The position numbers were made by a program, and so were the translations under genes. Source: a bacterium UBP15_UBA6099 (GTDB lineage: Bacteria > UBP15 > UBA6099). Taken from it: DNA of 64,000 nucleotides. This document shows, one piece after another, positions 51,037 through 60,285 of this stretch. Below the pieces are notes generated by a model. That model was not told the origin of the DNA and ran no database searches. It saw nothing but the letters and a program-made list of their open reading frames with translations. How positions within the stretch are numbered: the stretch's first letter is position 1; the number at the start of each line of letters is the position of its first letter. The stretch covers positions 1 through 64,000 of the forward strand of contig DIWT01000021.1 of the NCBI GenBank assembly GCA_002435745.1, given 5' to 3'.

Positions 51037-51087
51037 AAAGTGGGAATATATTTAGTTGAGATTTATATAAAACACAAAAAGTGGGAA
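51037..51087 (+). promoter_or_regulatory. Two MraZ-box-like direct repeats
   Basis: AAAGTGGGAA occurs at 51037-51046 and again at 51078-51087, 41 nt start to start. The core matches the TGGG / AAAGTGG repeats bound by MraZ in several bacteria. Known sites are usually closely spaced tandem repeats, so the wide spacing is unusual. Autoregulation of the cluster by MraZ is the likely role. Confidence 0.6.
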
Positions 51088-51164
51088 AATTTTAATCTCA
51101 AATTGCGGGGTTGTCAAGAAGAGAAACAACCTCGCGGCTCGAAGGCCTCTAAAAGGAAAAGAGC

Positions 51165-51860
51165 ATGATAAGCCTGAACTTCGGCGGAGAACATAAGAAT
51201 ACGGTGGATGCCAAGTATCGCTTGAGCATTCCCTTCAGGTTCAGGGAAAAGCTCGAGATGCGCGAGCGGATAGAGGATGAGAAGCGGCAGGACGAGAGAA
51301 GGCGGGCGGCGGAAGGCGGAACGCTCGACGATATAAAGGAATATATAGAGAAAGCAATCGGCAGAGAGATTGAAAAGGCGTCGGTTCCGGCAGGGGCGGA
51401 GAAAAAGAAAACATCCGCCAAAGAGGAAAGCGAAGAGAAGAAGTCCGGGCAGCGAGTGTGGATGACCAAGGGGCTTGAGCCGCCGGTCAAGAAGCCGCTC
51501 GACGACAAGAAAACGAAATACGAAGTCATTCTGAAGCAGTTTATATGGTGTCTGCCGCCTGATGTGTTCGACAGGCTTGTGACGGCTATCGATGCGTTGC
51601 CGAAGAATGAAGCGACGATAGAGTTGAGGAATCATCTTATCAGGAGCGCGCACGAGGTGGAGCTGGATCAAGGCGGAAGGGCGTTGCTGCCTCAGCAGTT
51701 GAGGTCATACGCTGGGATAGGGACTGGCGAAGTGATAATGGTGGGAGACGGGGCGACGTTCCAGTTGTGGTCGAAGAAGAACTACGAGCAGCTTGTGGAC
51801 ACCAGAGGGCGCGAAGAGCAGATATTCGCCACATACACTGAAAGCGGGATAAGCATCTGA
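51165..51860 (+). CDS. mraZ: MraZ transcriptional regulator with a large charged insertion
   Basis: MraZ binds repeats upstream of its own operon. The first SpoVT-AbrB-type half is visible (GGEHKNTVDAKYRLSIPFRF, with DxKxR). The second is also clear (SAHEVELDQGGRALLPQQLR, then GTGEVIMVGDGATFQLWSK). Normal MraZ is about 140-155 residues; this one is 231. The excess lies within and after the first half. About 65 Lys/Glu-rich residues (32-97) form a probable coiled coil, and a second short insert (105-128) precedes CLPPDVFDRL. AAGGAAAAG precedes the ATG. It stands first in the dcw cluster, 26 nt before rsmH. Confidence 0.9.
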   Translation: MISLNFGGEHKNTVDAKYRLSIPFRFREKLEMRERIEDEKRQDERRRAAEGGTLDDIKEYIEKAIGREIEKASVPAGAEKKKTSAKEESEEKKSGQRVWMTKGLEPPVKKPLDDKKTKYEVILKQFIWCLPPDVFDRLVTAIDALPKNEATIELRNHLIRSAHEVELDQGGRALLPQQLRSYAGIGTGEVIMVGDGATFQLWSKKNYEQLVDTRGREEQIFATYTESGISI

Positions 51861-51886
51861 CGCCGGCGAAACGGGCGCGAGGCGAT

Positions 51887-52837
51887 TTGGAAGATAAAGC
51901 TGAACATGTGTCCGTTTTGCTGGAGGAAACAATAGAAGCGCTGTCTGTGAAGCCGGACGGAGTGTACTGCGACGCGACGGCGGGAAAGAGAGGAGGTTTC
52001 GCTAAAAAAATTTTAGAGAAGCTCGCGACGGGGATGGTTGTGGGATTGGACGCGGACCCCGAAGCGGTTGAAAGCCTCAAGGCGGACATCGGCGGCGACC
52101 GGAGAGCGAGGATATACAGGGCGAATTTCCGGGACATGCGGGAGTTATGGGAAGAGGAAGGGCTGCCGGGTCTGGACGGAGTGGTGATGGATCTGGGGCT
52201 TTCGACCGAACAGTTGGCGGATCCGAGGCGTGGGTTCTCTTTCAGTTCGGACGGTCCGTTGAACATGAAATACTGGGCTGACGGACCCGGACCGACGGCG
52301 GCGGACATAGTGAACGAGGCCGCCGAGGAAGAACTGACGGAGATTTTTTATCGGTGGGGAGAGAGACACGCTCGGAGGATAGCCAGAGGGATATGCGACG
52401 CGAGGCGCTCCGGAAGGATAGAGACGACGGGGCGGCTGGCGGAGGTGGCGAGGAAGTCTGCGCCGCCGGCTCGCGGAGGAAGAGACGCTAGCACGCTTGT
52501 TTTTCTGGCGTTGAGAGCCGAGGCGAACCGCGAACTGGAAGCGGTTGAAAAGGGAGTCAGGGCGGCGGTGGACTTGATGAATCCGGGCGGAGTTTTGTGC
52601 GTGATAACTTACCAGAGCGCCGAGGACGGACTTGTGAAGCGACTGACGCGGAAGATGGCGAGGGGTTGCCGTTGCGACGAGGAGAGAGAGAGTTGCGTTT
52701 GCGGCGAAGGGACAGCCGACATAGAGTTGGTTAATAAAAAAGTGATAGTCCCGGCGAAAGAAGAAATCGCTCGCAACAGGCGGGCGAGGTCGGCGAAGTT
52801 GAGGATAGTGCGGAAACTCACAAAGGAGCCGCAATGA
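51887..52837 (+). CDS. rsmH: 16S rRNA (cytosine-1402-N4)-methyltransferase RsmH
   Basis: RsmH methylates C1402 in the ribosomal decoding centre. The 316-residue protein starts HVSVLLEETIEAL, has a SAM-site region DGVYCDATAGKRGGFAKKIL, LDGVVMDLGLSTEQLADPRRGFSF, and a C-terminal GGVLCVITYQSAEDGLVKRL. The usual form of the last motif is ISFHSLEDRxVK, so His, Leu and Arg are replaced by Gln, Ala and Gly. A Cys-rich stretch (GCRCDEERESCVCGEG) follows. TTG start at 51887 with GAGGCGA upstream; GTG 51908 is possible. It overlaps ftsL by 4 nt. Confidence 0.92.
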   Translation: MEDKAEHVSVLLEETIEALSVKPDGVYCDATAGKRGGFAKKILEKLATGMVVGLDADPEAVESLKADIGGDRRARIYRANFRDMRELWEEEGLPGLDGVVMDLGLSTEQLADPRRGFSFSSDGPLNMKYWADGPGPTAADIVNEAAEEELTEIFYRWGERHARRIARGICDARRSGRIETTGRLAEVARKSAPPARGGRDASTLVFLALRAEANRELEAVEKGVRAAVDLMNPGGVLCVITYQSAEDGLVKRLTRKMARGCRCDEERESCVCGEGTADIELVNKKVIVPAKEEIARNRRARSAKLRIVRKLTKEPQ

Positions 52838-53247
52838 AGAGCGAACGAATCAAACAGGGCGCGAACGTGATTAATAGGGGGCCGGGCGCGCATCACGCCG
52901 GAACATGGGTGAACAGCAAGAAGATAGCATTCTACACAATAATAATTGCTCTCGGAATGACGGCCATGGGCGTGTATGCATTGCATCTTAAGATAGACAT
53001 CGACCGAAAATACATTCTAATTGACGAATACAAAATGAAAAATAACAAGTTAGACGTCGAGATTAGAAAACTCGAAGCGCAGGTCGATGGTCTGAGATCC
53101 TACAAGCGGATACAAGAAACGCTGTCGAGCGCCGGATATGAGATGAGTGTGCCGGCGGAGGCTTTGTACTTGAAGCTGAACGACGAGCAGAAGACGGCGT
53201 TGAGAACCGAAGGCGAAGCGCAAAGGGCCAGAGCGGGAATATTCTAG
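52834..53247 (+). CDS. ftsL: FtsL-like cell division protein
   Basis: FtsL is a bitopic divisome protein that bridges FtsQ/B and FtsWI. The 137-residue product has a basic cytoplasmic tail (1-29), one membrane helix (about 31-49, IAFYTIIIALGMTAMGVYA) and a coiled-coil segment (55-95, MKNNKLDVEIRKLEAQVDGL). It ends in a 40-residue charged tail. Sequence identity to named FtsL proteins cannot be judged by eye. The call rests on topology and on position between rsmH and ftsI. Its ATG overlaps the rsmH stop. Confidence 0.8.
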   Translation: MKSERIKQGANVINRGPGAHHAGTWVNSKKIAFYTIIIALGMTAMGVYALHLKIDIDRKYILIDEYKMKNNKLDVEIRKLEAQVDGLRSYKRIQETLSSAGYEMSVPAEALYLKLNDEQKTALRTEGEAQRARAGIF

Positions 53248-53280
53248 CAGCCGGCGCCGCCTTCATGAAAAGGTGAAGGC

Positions 53281-55044
53281 ATGGGCCGGTCCCCTATAAC
53301 ACAGACCAACAGAAAAAGAATACACAACGTCCTTATCATGCTCGTCGCGGCCCATTTTTTCATGGTCGCGAGGGCGATTTATGTCGAGTTGTGGCATGGC
53401 GACGATCTGCGCGAGCGCAGGCTTGTGCAGTCGAAGCGGATAGTTCCGTTGCATGCGCGGCGCGGCATGATTCTGGACAACGAAGGCAACAAGCTTGCCG
53501 TTGACGTGCCGTACATGTCCATCTATGCGCATCCTTCGGAAATAACAAATCACGACGAATACGTTGAAAAACTTAGCGGCCCTCTCGGAATGAGCGGCGA
53601 AGATGTCAGAAAGCTGATATCGGACCCGGAGAAGAACAGCGTTTGGCTGGTCAGACACGTGTCTGAGAGAACGGCGGACGCGGTGAAAGAGCTGAACCTG
53701 AGAGGGATAGGTTTTTCAAGGGATTCGAAGAGGTATTATCCGCACGCTCATACTGCGATGCCGGTGGTCGGGCTTCTGGGAGAGAGCGACGGGCTGACAG
53801 GCGTAGAGTTCATATTCAACAAGCAGTTGAAAGGCGAGAACGGCTATGTGGTTCTTGAGAGGGGACTAGGCGGCATCAACGTGCCGGACTCCACGCGCGA
53901 ACTGAAACCGGCGAAGAACGGCGAAGACGTGCACCTGACGATTAACCTTGCCGTACAGCACTTTGTGTACGACGCGCTCGAGCAGGCTGTTAACAAGTTC
54001 GGAGCTAAAGCCGGAAGCGCGATCGCGATTCAGCCGAAGACGGGGCGCATCCTCGGAATGGCGTCTTACCCGGTGTGCGATCCGAATGATTTTAAAAAAT
54101 GCCCGCAGGAGACTTACAGGAACCGAAGCATAGGAGTTATTTACGAAATAGGAAGCTGCATGAAGCCGATTGTGGTGGCGGCGGCGATAGATAAAGGGAT
54201 TGTGGATCCGTACGCCAAGAAGATTCTCTGCGAGGACGGCATGAGGGTGGGAGGGTACAACATCCGCGAGGCGCACGGGGTGGGACTGCCCGCGTATTTA
54301 AGCCCGTACGACATCGTGATTCATTCGTACAATTCCGGCACGGCGAGAATCGGCCTGATGATGGGCAAGGAAATGCAGAGGGAAACTTTTCTGAGATTCC
54401 ATTTTGGCAAGGCTTTCAGAGGTCTGGGGCTGAACAATCAGCAGAACGGGCTTCTGGCGCCGATGTCCGAGGTGAGAGACTCGACCATCGCGACGAACTC
54501 GTTCGGCCACGGGATAGGAGTGACGCAGTTGCAGATGGCGGTTGCGATGGGCGCGTTGTGCAACGGCGGGATGCTGATGAACCCGACTGTGATCGAGAAA
54601 GTGGTGGACGCGGAAGGCAATGTGGTCAGTTCTTTCGAGCCGAAGCCGATACGTCGCGTGATAAAGGAAGACACGGCGAAGTTGATGAGGACGATGCTTG
54701 TGGGGGCGGTGGAAGAGGGGACGGGAAAGGCTGCGAGGATTCCGGGATACGCTGTGGGCGGAAAGACGGGGACGGCGATTATGCCGAGGACGGACGGAAG
54801 AGGATACACGCGGGACGTCGTGTCGTCATTCGTCGGGTTTGCGCCCGCGGAGAATCCAGAAATTCTGGTTATGGTGACGATAGAGCGACCGCAGAGGGGG
54901 CTGGGATACTACGGCAGTCAAGTCGCGGCTCCGGCGGCGGGCGAGATAATGAAAAAGGCGTTGTGGCGGATGAATGTTCCGCCTGCGGACATTGAGGGCG
55001 GAATGTACGGGTTTCAGCCGGATACGGAGATACCGAATGATTGA
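53281..55044 (+). CDS. ftsI: Division-specific penicillin-binding protein (FtsI/PBP3)
   Basis: This is a septal peptidoglycan transpeptidase. The 587-residue protein has a short cytoplasmic N-terminus, a membrane helix (about 20-37) and a pedestal domain with HARRGMILDNEGNKLAVDV. The transpeptidase domain has active-site SCMK (in YEIGSCMKPIVVAAAID), SYN (HSYNSGTARIG) and KTGT (VGGKTGTAIMPR). The SxxK context is usually EPGS(T/V)xK; here it is EIGSCMK, a mild variation. No PASTA domain. It overlaps murE by 8 nt. Confidence 0.95.
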   Translation: MGRSPITQTNRKRIHNVLIMLVAAHFFMVARAIYVELWHGDDLRERRLVQSKRIVPLHARRGMILDNEGNKLAVDVPYMSIYAHPSEITNHDEYVEKLSGPLGMSGEDVRKLISDPEKNSVWLVRHVSERTADAVKELNLRGIGFSRDSKRYYPHAHTAMPVVGLLGESDGLTGVEFIFNKQLKGENGYVVLERGLGGINVPDSTRELKPAKNGEDVHLTINLAVQHFVYDALEQAVNKFGAKAGSAIAIQPKTGRILGMASYPVCDPNDFKKCPQETYRNRSIGVIYEIGSCMKPIVVAAAIDKGIVDPYAKKILCEDGMRVGGYNIREAHGVGLPAYLSPYDIVIHSYNSGTARIGLMMGKEMQRETFLRFHFGKAFRGLGLNNQQNGLLAPMSEVRDSTIATNSFGHGIGVTQLQMAVAMGALCNGGMLMNPTVIEKVVDAEGNVVSSFEPKPIRRVIKEDTAKLMRTMLVGAVEEGTGKAARIPGYAVGGKTGTAIMPRTDGRGYTRDVVSSFVGFAPAENPEILVMVTIERPQRGLGYYGSQVAAPAAGEIMKKALWRMNVPPADIEGGMYGFQPDTEIPND

Positions 55045-56569
55045 GAAAAAATTATCAAGTCTTTTGACGGGAGTGGAGCATCAGATTGCGGGAGGCTCCC
55101 CGGACGCGATTGTGACATCCGCCGCGTATGATTCGAGAGAGTGTTCTCCGGGATGCGTTTTCTTCTGCGTGCCGGGCTACAGCGTGGACGGGCACGATTT
55201 TGCGCCTGAGGCGATATCGCGAGGGGCCGCTGCGCTGGTGGTCGAGCGGGACGTGCAGGCTCCGCCGGACGTGGCGGTGATAAAGACTCCGGACGCGAGG
55301 CTGGCGATGGCGCTGATTTCCGCCGCGTTTTACGGTTTGCCGTCTAGCAAAATCAAACTCGCCGGGGTGACCGGGACGAACGGCAAAACGAGCGTGGCGT
55401 ATCTGATCGACGCGCTTCACCGGCAGGCGGGAATCGCCAGCGGGCTTATCGGCACGGTGGAGAACAGGGTGGCCGACGTTTCTCTGAAAGTGAAGCGGAC
55501 CACTCCCGAATCCATGGACCTTCAGGCGTTGCTGGCCATGATGGCGGACAAGGGCGTCGAGCGGGCGGTGATGGAGGTTTCGTCTCACGCCCTGAAACTG
55601 TCGCGGGTCGCGGGTTGCGAGTTCAGTTCGGCGATATTCACCAACCTCACGAGAGACCACCTCGATTTTCACAAGGACGAAGAGGACTACTTCGAGGCTA
55701 AAAGGCTGCTGTTCTCCGAGCATCTGGCGGAGGGCGGGCCTGCTTTGCTGAATAGCGACGACCCGATGTCGGCGCGCGTCGCAAAAACGCCGGGGCTGAG
55801 AGTCGTCAGATACGCTGTTGACGATCCGGAAGCCGAGGTGCGCGCGATAGGCGCGAAGCACGCTCACGACGGAATAAGCTACCGGATAGAGTCGCCGTTT
55901 GCCGCCGCGTTCGAAGTGAGAACGAAGCTGATGGGCGGTTTTAACGCGTATAACACGCTGGCAATGGCGGCATACGGGCTGACGGCCGGATTCTCCCCGG
56001 AGGACATACAGGCGGCGCTGGCGAATTTCAAGGGCGTGCCGGGCAGGTTCGAGAGGGTGGACGCCGGCGGGCCGGTCGGCGTGTACGTGGACTACGCGCA
56101 CACTCCTCACGGTCTGGAAAACATATTGAAATCCGCGCGCGAGATATGCAAGGGCAGGCTGATAGCGGTGTTCGGATGCGGCGGAGACAGGGACAAGACG
56201 AAGCGGGCTTTGATGGGGGGCATCGCGGCGGAGTTGGCGGACGTGGTTTGGGTGACGAACGACAACCCGCGCACCGAGGAGCCTCACAGGATAATCGATC
56301 AGATAACGCTTGGAATAGAACAGGCGCTGATAAAGCTGGACCGTTCGAGGCAGTTCAGGTATCACGTCGAGCAGGACAGGTTCGCCGCGATAAAGAGAGC
56401 GATCGCCTGCGCCGCTCCGGGAGACGTCGTGGTCATAGCGGGCAAGGGACACGAAACGGAGCAGATATATAAAGACAGAGTGATTCATTTCGACGACAGG
56501 GAAGTGGCGGGAAATATTTTGAGGGAGATGGCCGGCAGTGGAGTCGACGCCGATTGCGAAGCTGATTGA
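55037..56569 (+). CDS. murE: UDP-MurNAc-L-Ala-D-Glu:meso-diaminopimelate ligase
   Basis: MurE adds the third residue of the stem peptide. The 510-residue enzyme has the ATP loop GVTGTNGKTSVAYL, the substrate segment EVSSHALKLSRV, NLTRDHLDFHKD, DYAHTPHGLENIL and VTNDNPRTEEP. The DNPR motif is the hallmark of meso-diaminopimelate-adding MurE, so the wall is probably DAP-type. ATG 55037 overlaps the ftsI stop; the frame extends upstream to 54974 inside ftsI but that start is unlikely. It overlaps murF by 32 nt. Confidence 0.96.
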   Translation: MIEKKLSSLLTGVEHQIAGGSPDAIVTSAAYDSRECSPGCVFFCVPGYSVDGHDFAPEAISRGAAALVVERDVQAPPDVAVIKTPDARLAMALISAAFYGLPSSKIKLAGVTGTNGKTSVAYLIDALHRQAGIASGLIGTVENRVADVSLKVKRTTPESMDLQALLAMMADKGVERAVMEVSSHALKLSRVAGCEFSSAIFTNLTRDHLDFHKDEEDYFEAKRLLFSEHLAEGGPALLNSDDPMSARVAKTPGLRVVRYAVDDPEAEVRAIGAKHAHDGISYRIESPFAAAFEVRTKLMGGFNAYNTLAMAAYGLTAGFSPEDIQAALANFKGVPGRFERVDAGGPVGVYVDYAHTPHGLENILKSAREICKGRLIAVFGCGGDRDKTKRALMGGIAAELADVVWVTNDNPRTEEPHRIIDQITLGIEQALIKLDRSRQFRYHVEQDRFAAIKRAIACAAPGDVVVIAGKGHETEQIYKDRVIHFDDREVAGNILREMAGSGVDADCEAD

Positions 56570-57920
56570 ATGGAGCGGCGGGCGGCTCGAGCGCGGAAGC
56601 GCGTCGGGGATCGCCGTCGCGGTTGAGACGGACAGCAGGCGCGATTGCGCGGGGGCTGTGTTCGTTCCGCTGGTCGGGGAGAAGTTCGACGGCCACGAGT
56701 TCATCGCCTCGGCGGCGGCGAGAGGCGCGGCGGGATGCCTGACGTCAAAAGAGATTCCCGGCGGGCTTCCTGAAAGCTTCGCGGTGATAAGAGTCGCTGA
56801 CACGCTGAAAGCGTATCAGGCGATAGCGAGAGGATACCGAAGCGCGCTTCCGGCGAAGGTGGCGGCGATAACGGGAAGCTGCGGCAAGACGACGACGAAG
56901 AACATGCTGGCTAACGCTCTAAGCCGCAGAAAGACAATAAAGACGGAAAAAAATGAAAACAACGAGGTGGGCGTCCCGCTGACGATGTTGAGGATGGATT
57001 CGACGACCGAAATCGCGGTTCTCGAATTCGGAATGAGGGGCAGGGGACAAATAGCCGCGCTGGCGGACATAGCTGAACCGGAGCTTGGATTGATAACAAA
57101 TATTGAAGCGTCTCACATCGGGATCCTCGGATCGATGGAGGCTATATGCGACGCGAAGGGGGAGCTTCTGGAGAGGCTTCCCGCGCGCGGGACGGCCGTG
57201 TTGAACGCGGACAGCGAGTGGTTCGACAGGCTCGCAAAGAAGACGTCGGCGCGGATAGTTTCTTTCGGAATGGAGAAGGGCGACTACAGGGCGGCGGGCG
57301 CGAAGATGAGGCTGGACGGATCGAGTTTCACGATTGAGACTCCGTTCGGCAGAGCGGAGATTGAATCTTCGCTGACAGGCCGCGGGGCGATAATCAACGC
57401 GGCTGCGGTGGCGACGGCGGCGATGGAACTCGGGGAGCCGCTTGACGCGGTCGCGGAAGGTCTGTCGATGGACATCGGAGAGGCCGGACGCATGAGGCGG
57501 GTGGGAACGCCGGACGGCAAGTTGCTTATTGACGACACTTACAATTCCTCGCCGGCGTCGCTGGCTATGACATTGGAGCTTTTGGGGACGGTGGAGTGGA
57601 GCGGGCGCAGGGTGGCCGCGTTGGGCGATATGAAAGAGTTGGGCGATTTCAGCCGCAAAGAGCATTTCAGGATAGGAAGGGATTTCGCGGCTAAGAGCGC
57701 CGACGCGCTCGTGACGGTCGGCTCCGAAGCCAAAGCCATAGCGGAAGGGGCGTTGTCCGCCGGGATGCGAGAGGACGGCGTCGCGGCGTTTGAGACGTTC
57801 GAAGAGTTTGCGGAATCCGGGGCCGGACTGTTCGGGCCGGGGGACCTCGTTCTTGTGAAAGGCTCGCGCGCAATGGGAATGGAGCGGGTCGTGAAATATA
57901 TCGAGGAGGCGTCAAAATGA
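56538..57920 (+). CDS. murF: UDP-MurNAc-tripeptide:D-alanyl-D-alanine ligase
   Basis: MurF completes the UDP-MurNAc-pentapeptide by adding D-Ala-D-Ala. The 460-residue enzyme has the N-terminal ETDSRRDCAGAVFVPLVGEK, the ATP loop ITGSCGKTTTKNMLA, KTEKNENNEVGVPLTMLRM and the C-domain LIDDTYNSSPASLAMTLELL, all characteristic of MurF. Translation starts at GTG 56538, inside murE. It is coupled to mraY by ATGA. Confidence 0.96.
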   Translation: MESTPIAKLIEWSGGRLERGSASGIAVAVETDSRRDCAGAVFVPLVGEKFDGHEFIASAAARGAAGCLTSKEIPGGLPESFAVIRVADTLKAYQAIARGYRSALPAKVAAITGSCGKTTTKNMLANALSRRKTIKTEKNENNEVGVPLTMLRMDSTTEIAVLEFGMRGRGQIAALADIAEPELGLITNIEASHIGILGSMEAICDAKGELLERLPARGTAVLNADSEWFDRLAKKTSARIVSFGMEKGDYRAAGAKMRLDGSSFTIETPFGRAEIESSLTGRGAIINAAAVATAAMELGEPLDAVAEGLSMDIGEAGRMRRVGTPDGKLLIDDTYNSSPASLAMTLELLGTVEWSGRRVAALGDMKELGDFSRKEHFRIGRDFAAKSADALVTVGSEAKAIAEGALSAGMREDGVAAFETFEEFAESGAGLFGPGDLVLVKGSRAMGMERVVKYIEEASK

Positions 57921-58888
57921 GTCTTCTGGCGTCCGCCGGTCTAGGATTCGCGCTGTGCTTGGGGTTTACGCGGCTGTGGATGGTCGTGCTCGCCAAGTGG
58001 AAGATGCGGCAGGTGATAAGAACCGACGGGCCTGAGTCGCACCTGAAGAAGAGCGGGACGCTGACGATGGGCGGCGTGGCGATGTTTGCGGCATGGACGG
58101 TTGCGACGGCTGTCGCGTCGAACGCGGCAGACGTAAAAATCCGGGCGCTGTTCATAATAGCGGCGACGAGTTTTGCAATAGGCTTTGTGGACGATTTCGC
58201 CAAGTTCAGAGGCAAGAAAACGGAAGGCCTCAAGGCTCGATACAAAATACTTATTGAAATAGCTCTGGGAGCGTTTCTGGGAGCTTTTGTTATTTGGCAC
58301 GCGGACGTTTGGGGACCCGGAGCCGCGAACGCGACGGCCATCTGGACGCCGAAGTGGTTCGGAGCTTTGAACGCGGGCGTTCTGTTTATTCCGTTCGTCA
58401 TAGTTGTTTACATCGGCACGATAAACGCCGTGAATTTGAGCGACGGTCTGGACGGTCTGATGTCTGGCTGCGTCGCCGTCGTGCTGGCCGCGCTGGGGTT
58501 TTTCATAAGCAAATACGGGGACAGGACTCTGCTTCCTCCGATAGCGGCTCTTATCGGAGTTCTGGCGGGGTTTTTATGGTTTAACACGCATCCGGCGAAG
58601 ATTTTCGCGGGCGACACCGGCTCGTTGTTTCTAGGCGGAGCGGTGGCGGCGGTGGCTGTGATGGCGAGGCTGGAGTTGTTCCTTGTCGTTGCGGGGGCGG
58701 TTCTCGTGCTGGAGGCGCTTTCGGTGATTCTTCAGGTCGGGACGTTCAGGCTGACGGGCAAGAGGCTGCTGCCGATGGCGCCCCTGCATCATTCTTTTGA
58801 AAAAATCGGATGGAGCGAACCGCAGATAGTGGTCAGGTTCTGGATAGTGTCATGCGCGTTCGCGGCGGTAGCGATATGGATGTTCTAG
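57917..58888 (+). CDS. mraY: Phospho-N-acetylmuramoyl-pentapeptide transferase
   Basis: MraY makes lipid I at the inner membrane from UDP-MurNAc-pentapeptide and undecaprenyl phosphate. The 323-residue protein has about ten membrane helices and the family's cytoplasmic motifs: KKSGTLTMGG, GFVDDFAKF (Asp pair), GTINAVNLSDGLDGL, AKIFAGDTGSLFLGG and the C-terminal APLHHSFEKIGWSEPQIV. It starts on the murF stop and overlaps murD by 13 nt. Confidence 0.96.
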   Translation: MSLLASAGLGFALCLGFTRLWMVVLAKWKMRQVIRTDGPESHLKKSGTLTMGGVAMFAAWTVATAVASNAADVKIRALFIIAATSFAIGFVDDFAKFRGKKTEGLKARYKILIEIALGAFLGAFVIWHADVWGPGAANATAIWTPKWFGALNAGVLFIPFVIVVYIGTINAVNLSDGLDGLMSGCVAVVLAALGFFISKYGDRTLLPPIAALIGVLAGFLWFNTHPAKIFAGDTGSLFLGGAVAAVAVMARLELFLVVAGAVLVLEALSVILQVGTFRLTGKRLLPMAPLHHSFEKIGWSEPQIVVRFWIVSCAFAAVAIWMF

Positions 58889-60285
58889 GAGTCAAAGCCT
58901 TGAAGGGGCTGCGCAAGGGGAAAGACGCGGCGCGGGGCGCTCGCGTTATGGTCGTCGGAACGGGCGTGACCGGTCTTGCGTGCGCGATGGCTTTGCCTAA
59001 GTTCGGGGCGGAGACGATAGTGACAGACCTGAAAGGCGGCGAGCTGTCTTCCGCCGACAGGGAGGCCATTGCAAGAATTGAGGAGGCGGGGGCGAAGTAT
59101 CTTCCGCTTTCCGAGGCCGAAGGGGTAGCCGCAGACGCGCTGGTTCTGAGTCCGGGCATTCCGACAGACGACGAAAGATTGATTGAGCTTAAAACGCGGG
59201 CCGGAGCGTGGATGTCGGAGATCGAGCTAGCTTACATGCTTTGCGAGGGAAGAATTCTGGCTGTGACGGGAACGAACGGTAAAACCACGACGGCGACGCT
59301 AGCCGGCCGGATACTGTCGGACTGCTTCGATGACACGAGAGTGGCCGGGAACATCGGCGACGCGTTCATTGAGGCGGCGGCGGGAAGCGGGCCGGAGACG
59401 GTTTTCGTTATCGAGGTCAGTTCCTACCAGTTGGAGGGTTGTTTCAGCTTCAGGCCGGATGTCGCGATAGAACTGAACGTTCAGCCGGATCATCTTAAGA
59501 GGCACGGGACGATGTCGGCGTATGCGGCGGTCAAAGCGAGACTGCTGACGCGAATGACGGAGAGCGGGACGGCTGTTCTGAACGCGGACGACATGCTTGT
59601 GGCGGCGATGGCGAAGGGAACGCGGGCCGGGATATTGAACTACAGCGTCGAGAGGGAGCTTGAGCGGGGGGCGTTTTTGAGAAGCGGGCTGATGGTTCTG
59701 CGGATGGGCGGCGAGGAAGAAATTATCGGCGACGCAGGCGAAATGAAAATCAGGGGGCCGCACAACGAGGGGAACGCTATTGCGGCTGCCGTGGCGGCGC
59801 GGGCGATGGGAGCTCCGGCGGAAAATATACGAAAAGCCCTCAAGGATTTCGAAGGGCTGAAGCACAGGATTGAAACAGTGGGATTCGCGCGCGGAGTGGA
59901 GTGCGTAAACGACAGCAAGGCGACGAATCCTGACTCTACACGGGCGGCTTTGAAGATGTTCGCGGGCCGAGCGGTCACATTGATTATGTGCGGAGACGAC
60001 AAGGGATTCGACTATGGCGGCCTGTACGCGGACATCGAGGCGGCGGGCGCGAAGGTGATAGTGATGGGAGCTGGGCTAGCGCGGGTGGCAGACGAGCTTG
60101 AAGCTCGCGGCGCCACGGATGTGGCGCGGGCGGCAGATATGGCTTCGGCGGCGAGGATTGGGCTTGAGATGACGCCGGAGGGCGGCGCTCTCCTGCTGTC
60201 TCCGGGGTCTTCGTCTTTCGACATGTACAAAAACTACGAGGAGCGGGGAGAAGATTTTAGGAATGAGATCAGACTTGCGCAATGA
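58876..60285 (+). CDS. murD: UDP-MurNAc-L-alanine:D-glutamate ligase
   Basis: MurD adds D-glutamate to UDP-MurNAc-L-Ala. The 469-residue enzyme has a first domain with MVVGTGVTGLACAMALPKFG, VLSPGIPTDD, the ATP loop AVTGTNGKTTTATLAG, EVSSYQLEGC, HLKRHGTMSAYAAVKARL and NDSKATNPDSTRAALKMF. ATG 58876 is chosen because it gives the family's N-terminus and lies inside the mraY end; the frame is open further up (58810). It overlaps ftsW by 23 nt. Confidence 0.95.
   Translation: MDVLGVKALKGLRKGKDAARGARVMVVGTGVTGLACAMALPKFGAETIVTDLKGGELSSADREAIARIEEAGAKYLPLSEAEGVAADALVLSPGIPTDDERLIELKTRAGAWMSEIELAYMLCEGRILAVTGTNGKTTTATLAGRILSDCFDDTRVAGNIGDAFIEAAAGSGPETVFVIEVSSYQLEGCFSFRPDVAIELNVQPDHLKRHGTMSAYAAVKARLLTRMTESGTAVLNADDMLVAAMAKGTRAGILNYSVERELERGAFLRSGLMVLRMGGEEEIIGDAGEMKIRGPHNEGNAIAAAVAARAMGAPAENIRKALKDFEGLKHRIETVGFARGVECVNDSKATNPDSTRAALKMFAGRAVTLIMCGDDKGFDYGGLYADIEAAGAKVIVMGAGLARVADELEARGATDVARAADMASAARIGLEMTPEGGALLLSPGSSSFDMYKNYEERGEDFRNEIRLAQ

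Larger units (their letters stand above)
50587..51164. other. AT-rich leader region of the dcw cluster
   Basis: This 578-nt gap is much richer in A/T than the genes on both sides. Near tyrA it has a small hairpin GACTG-TTTT-CAGTC. In the middle it has overlapping hairpins, and before mraZ a promoter and two MraZ-box-like repeats, all listed separately. I see no convincing ORF. The rest holds no feature I can support. Confidence 0.7.

Noticed and set aside
55055..56803. Minus-strand frame of about 580 codons opposite murE/murF
   Set aside because: Opposes two complete Mur ligases; no signal peptide, motif or ribosome site.
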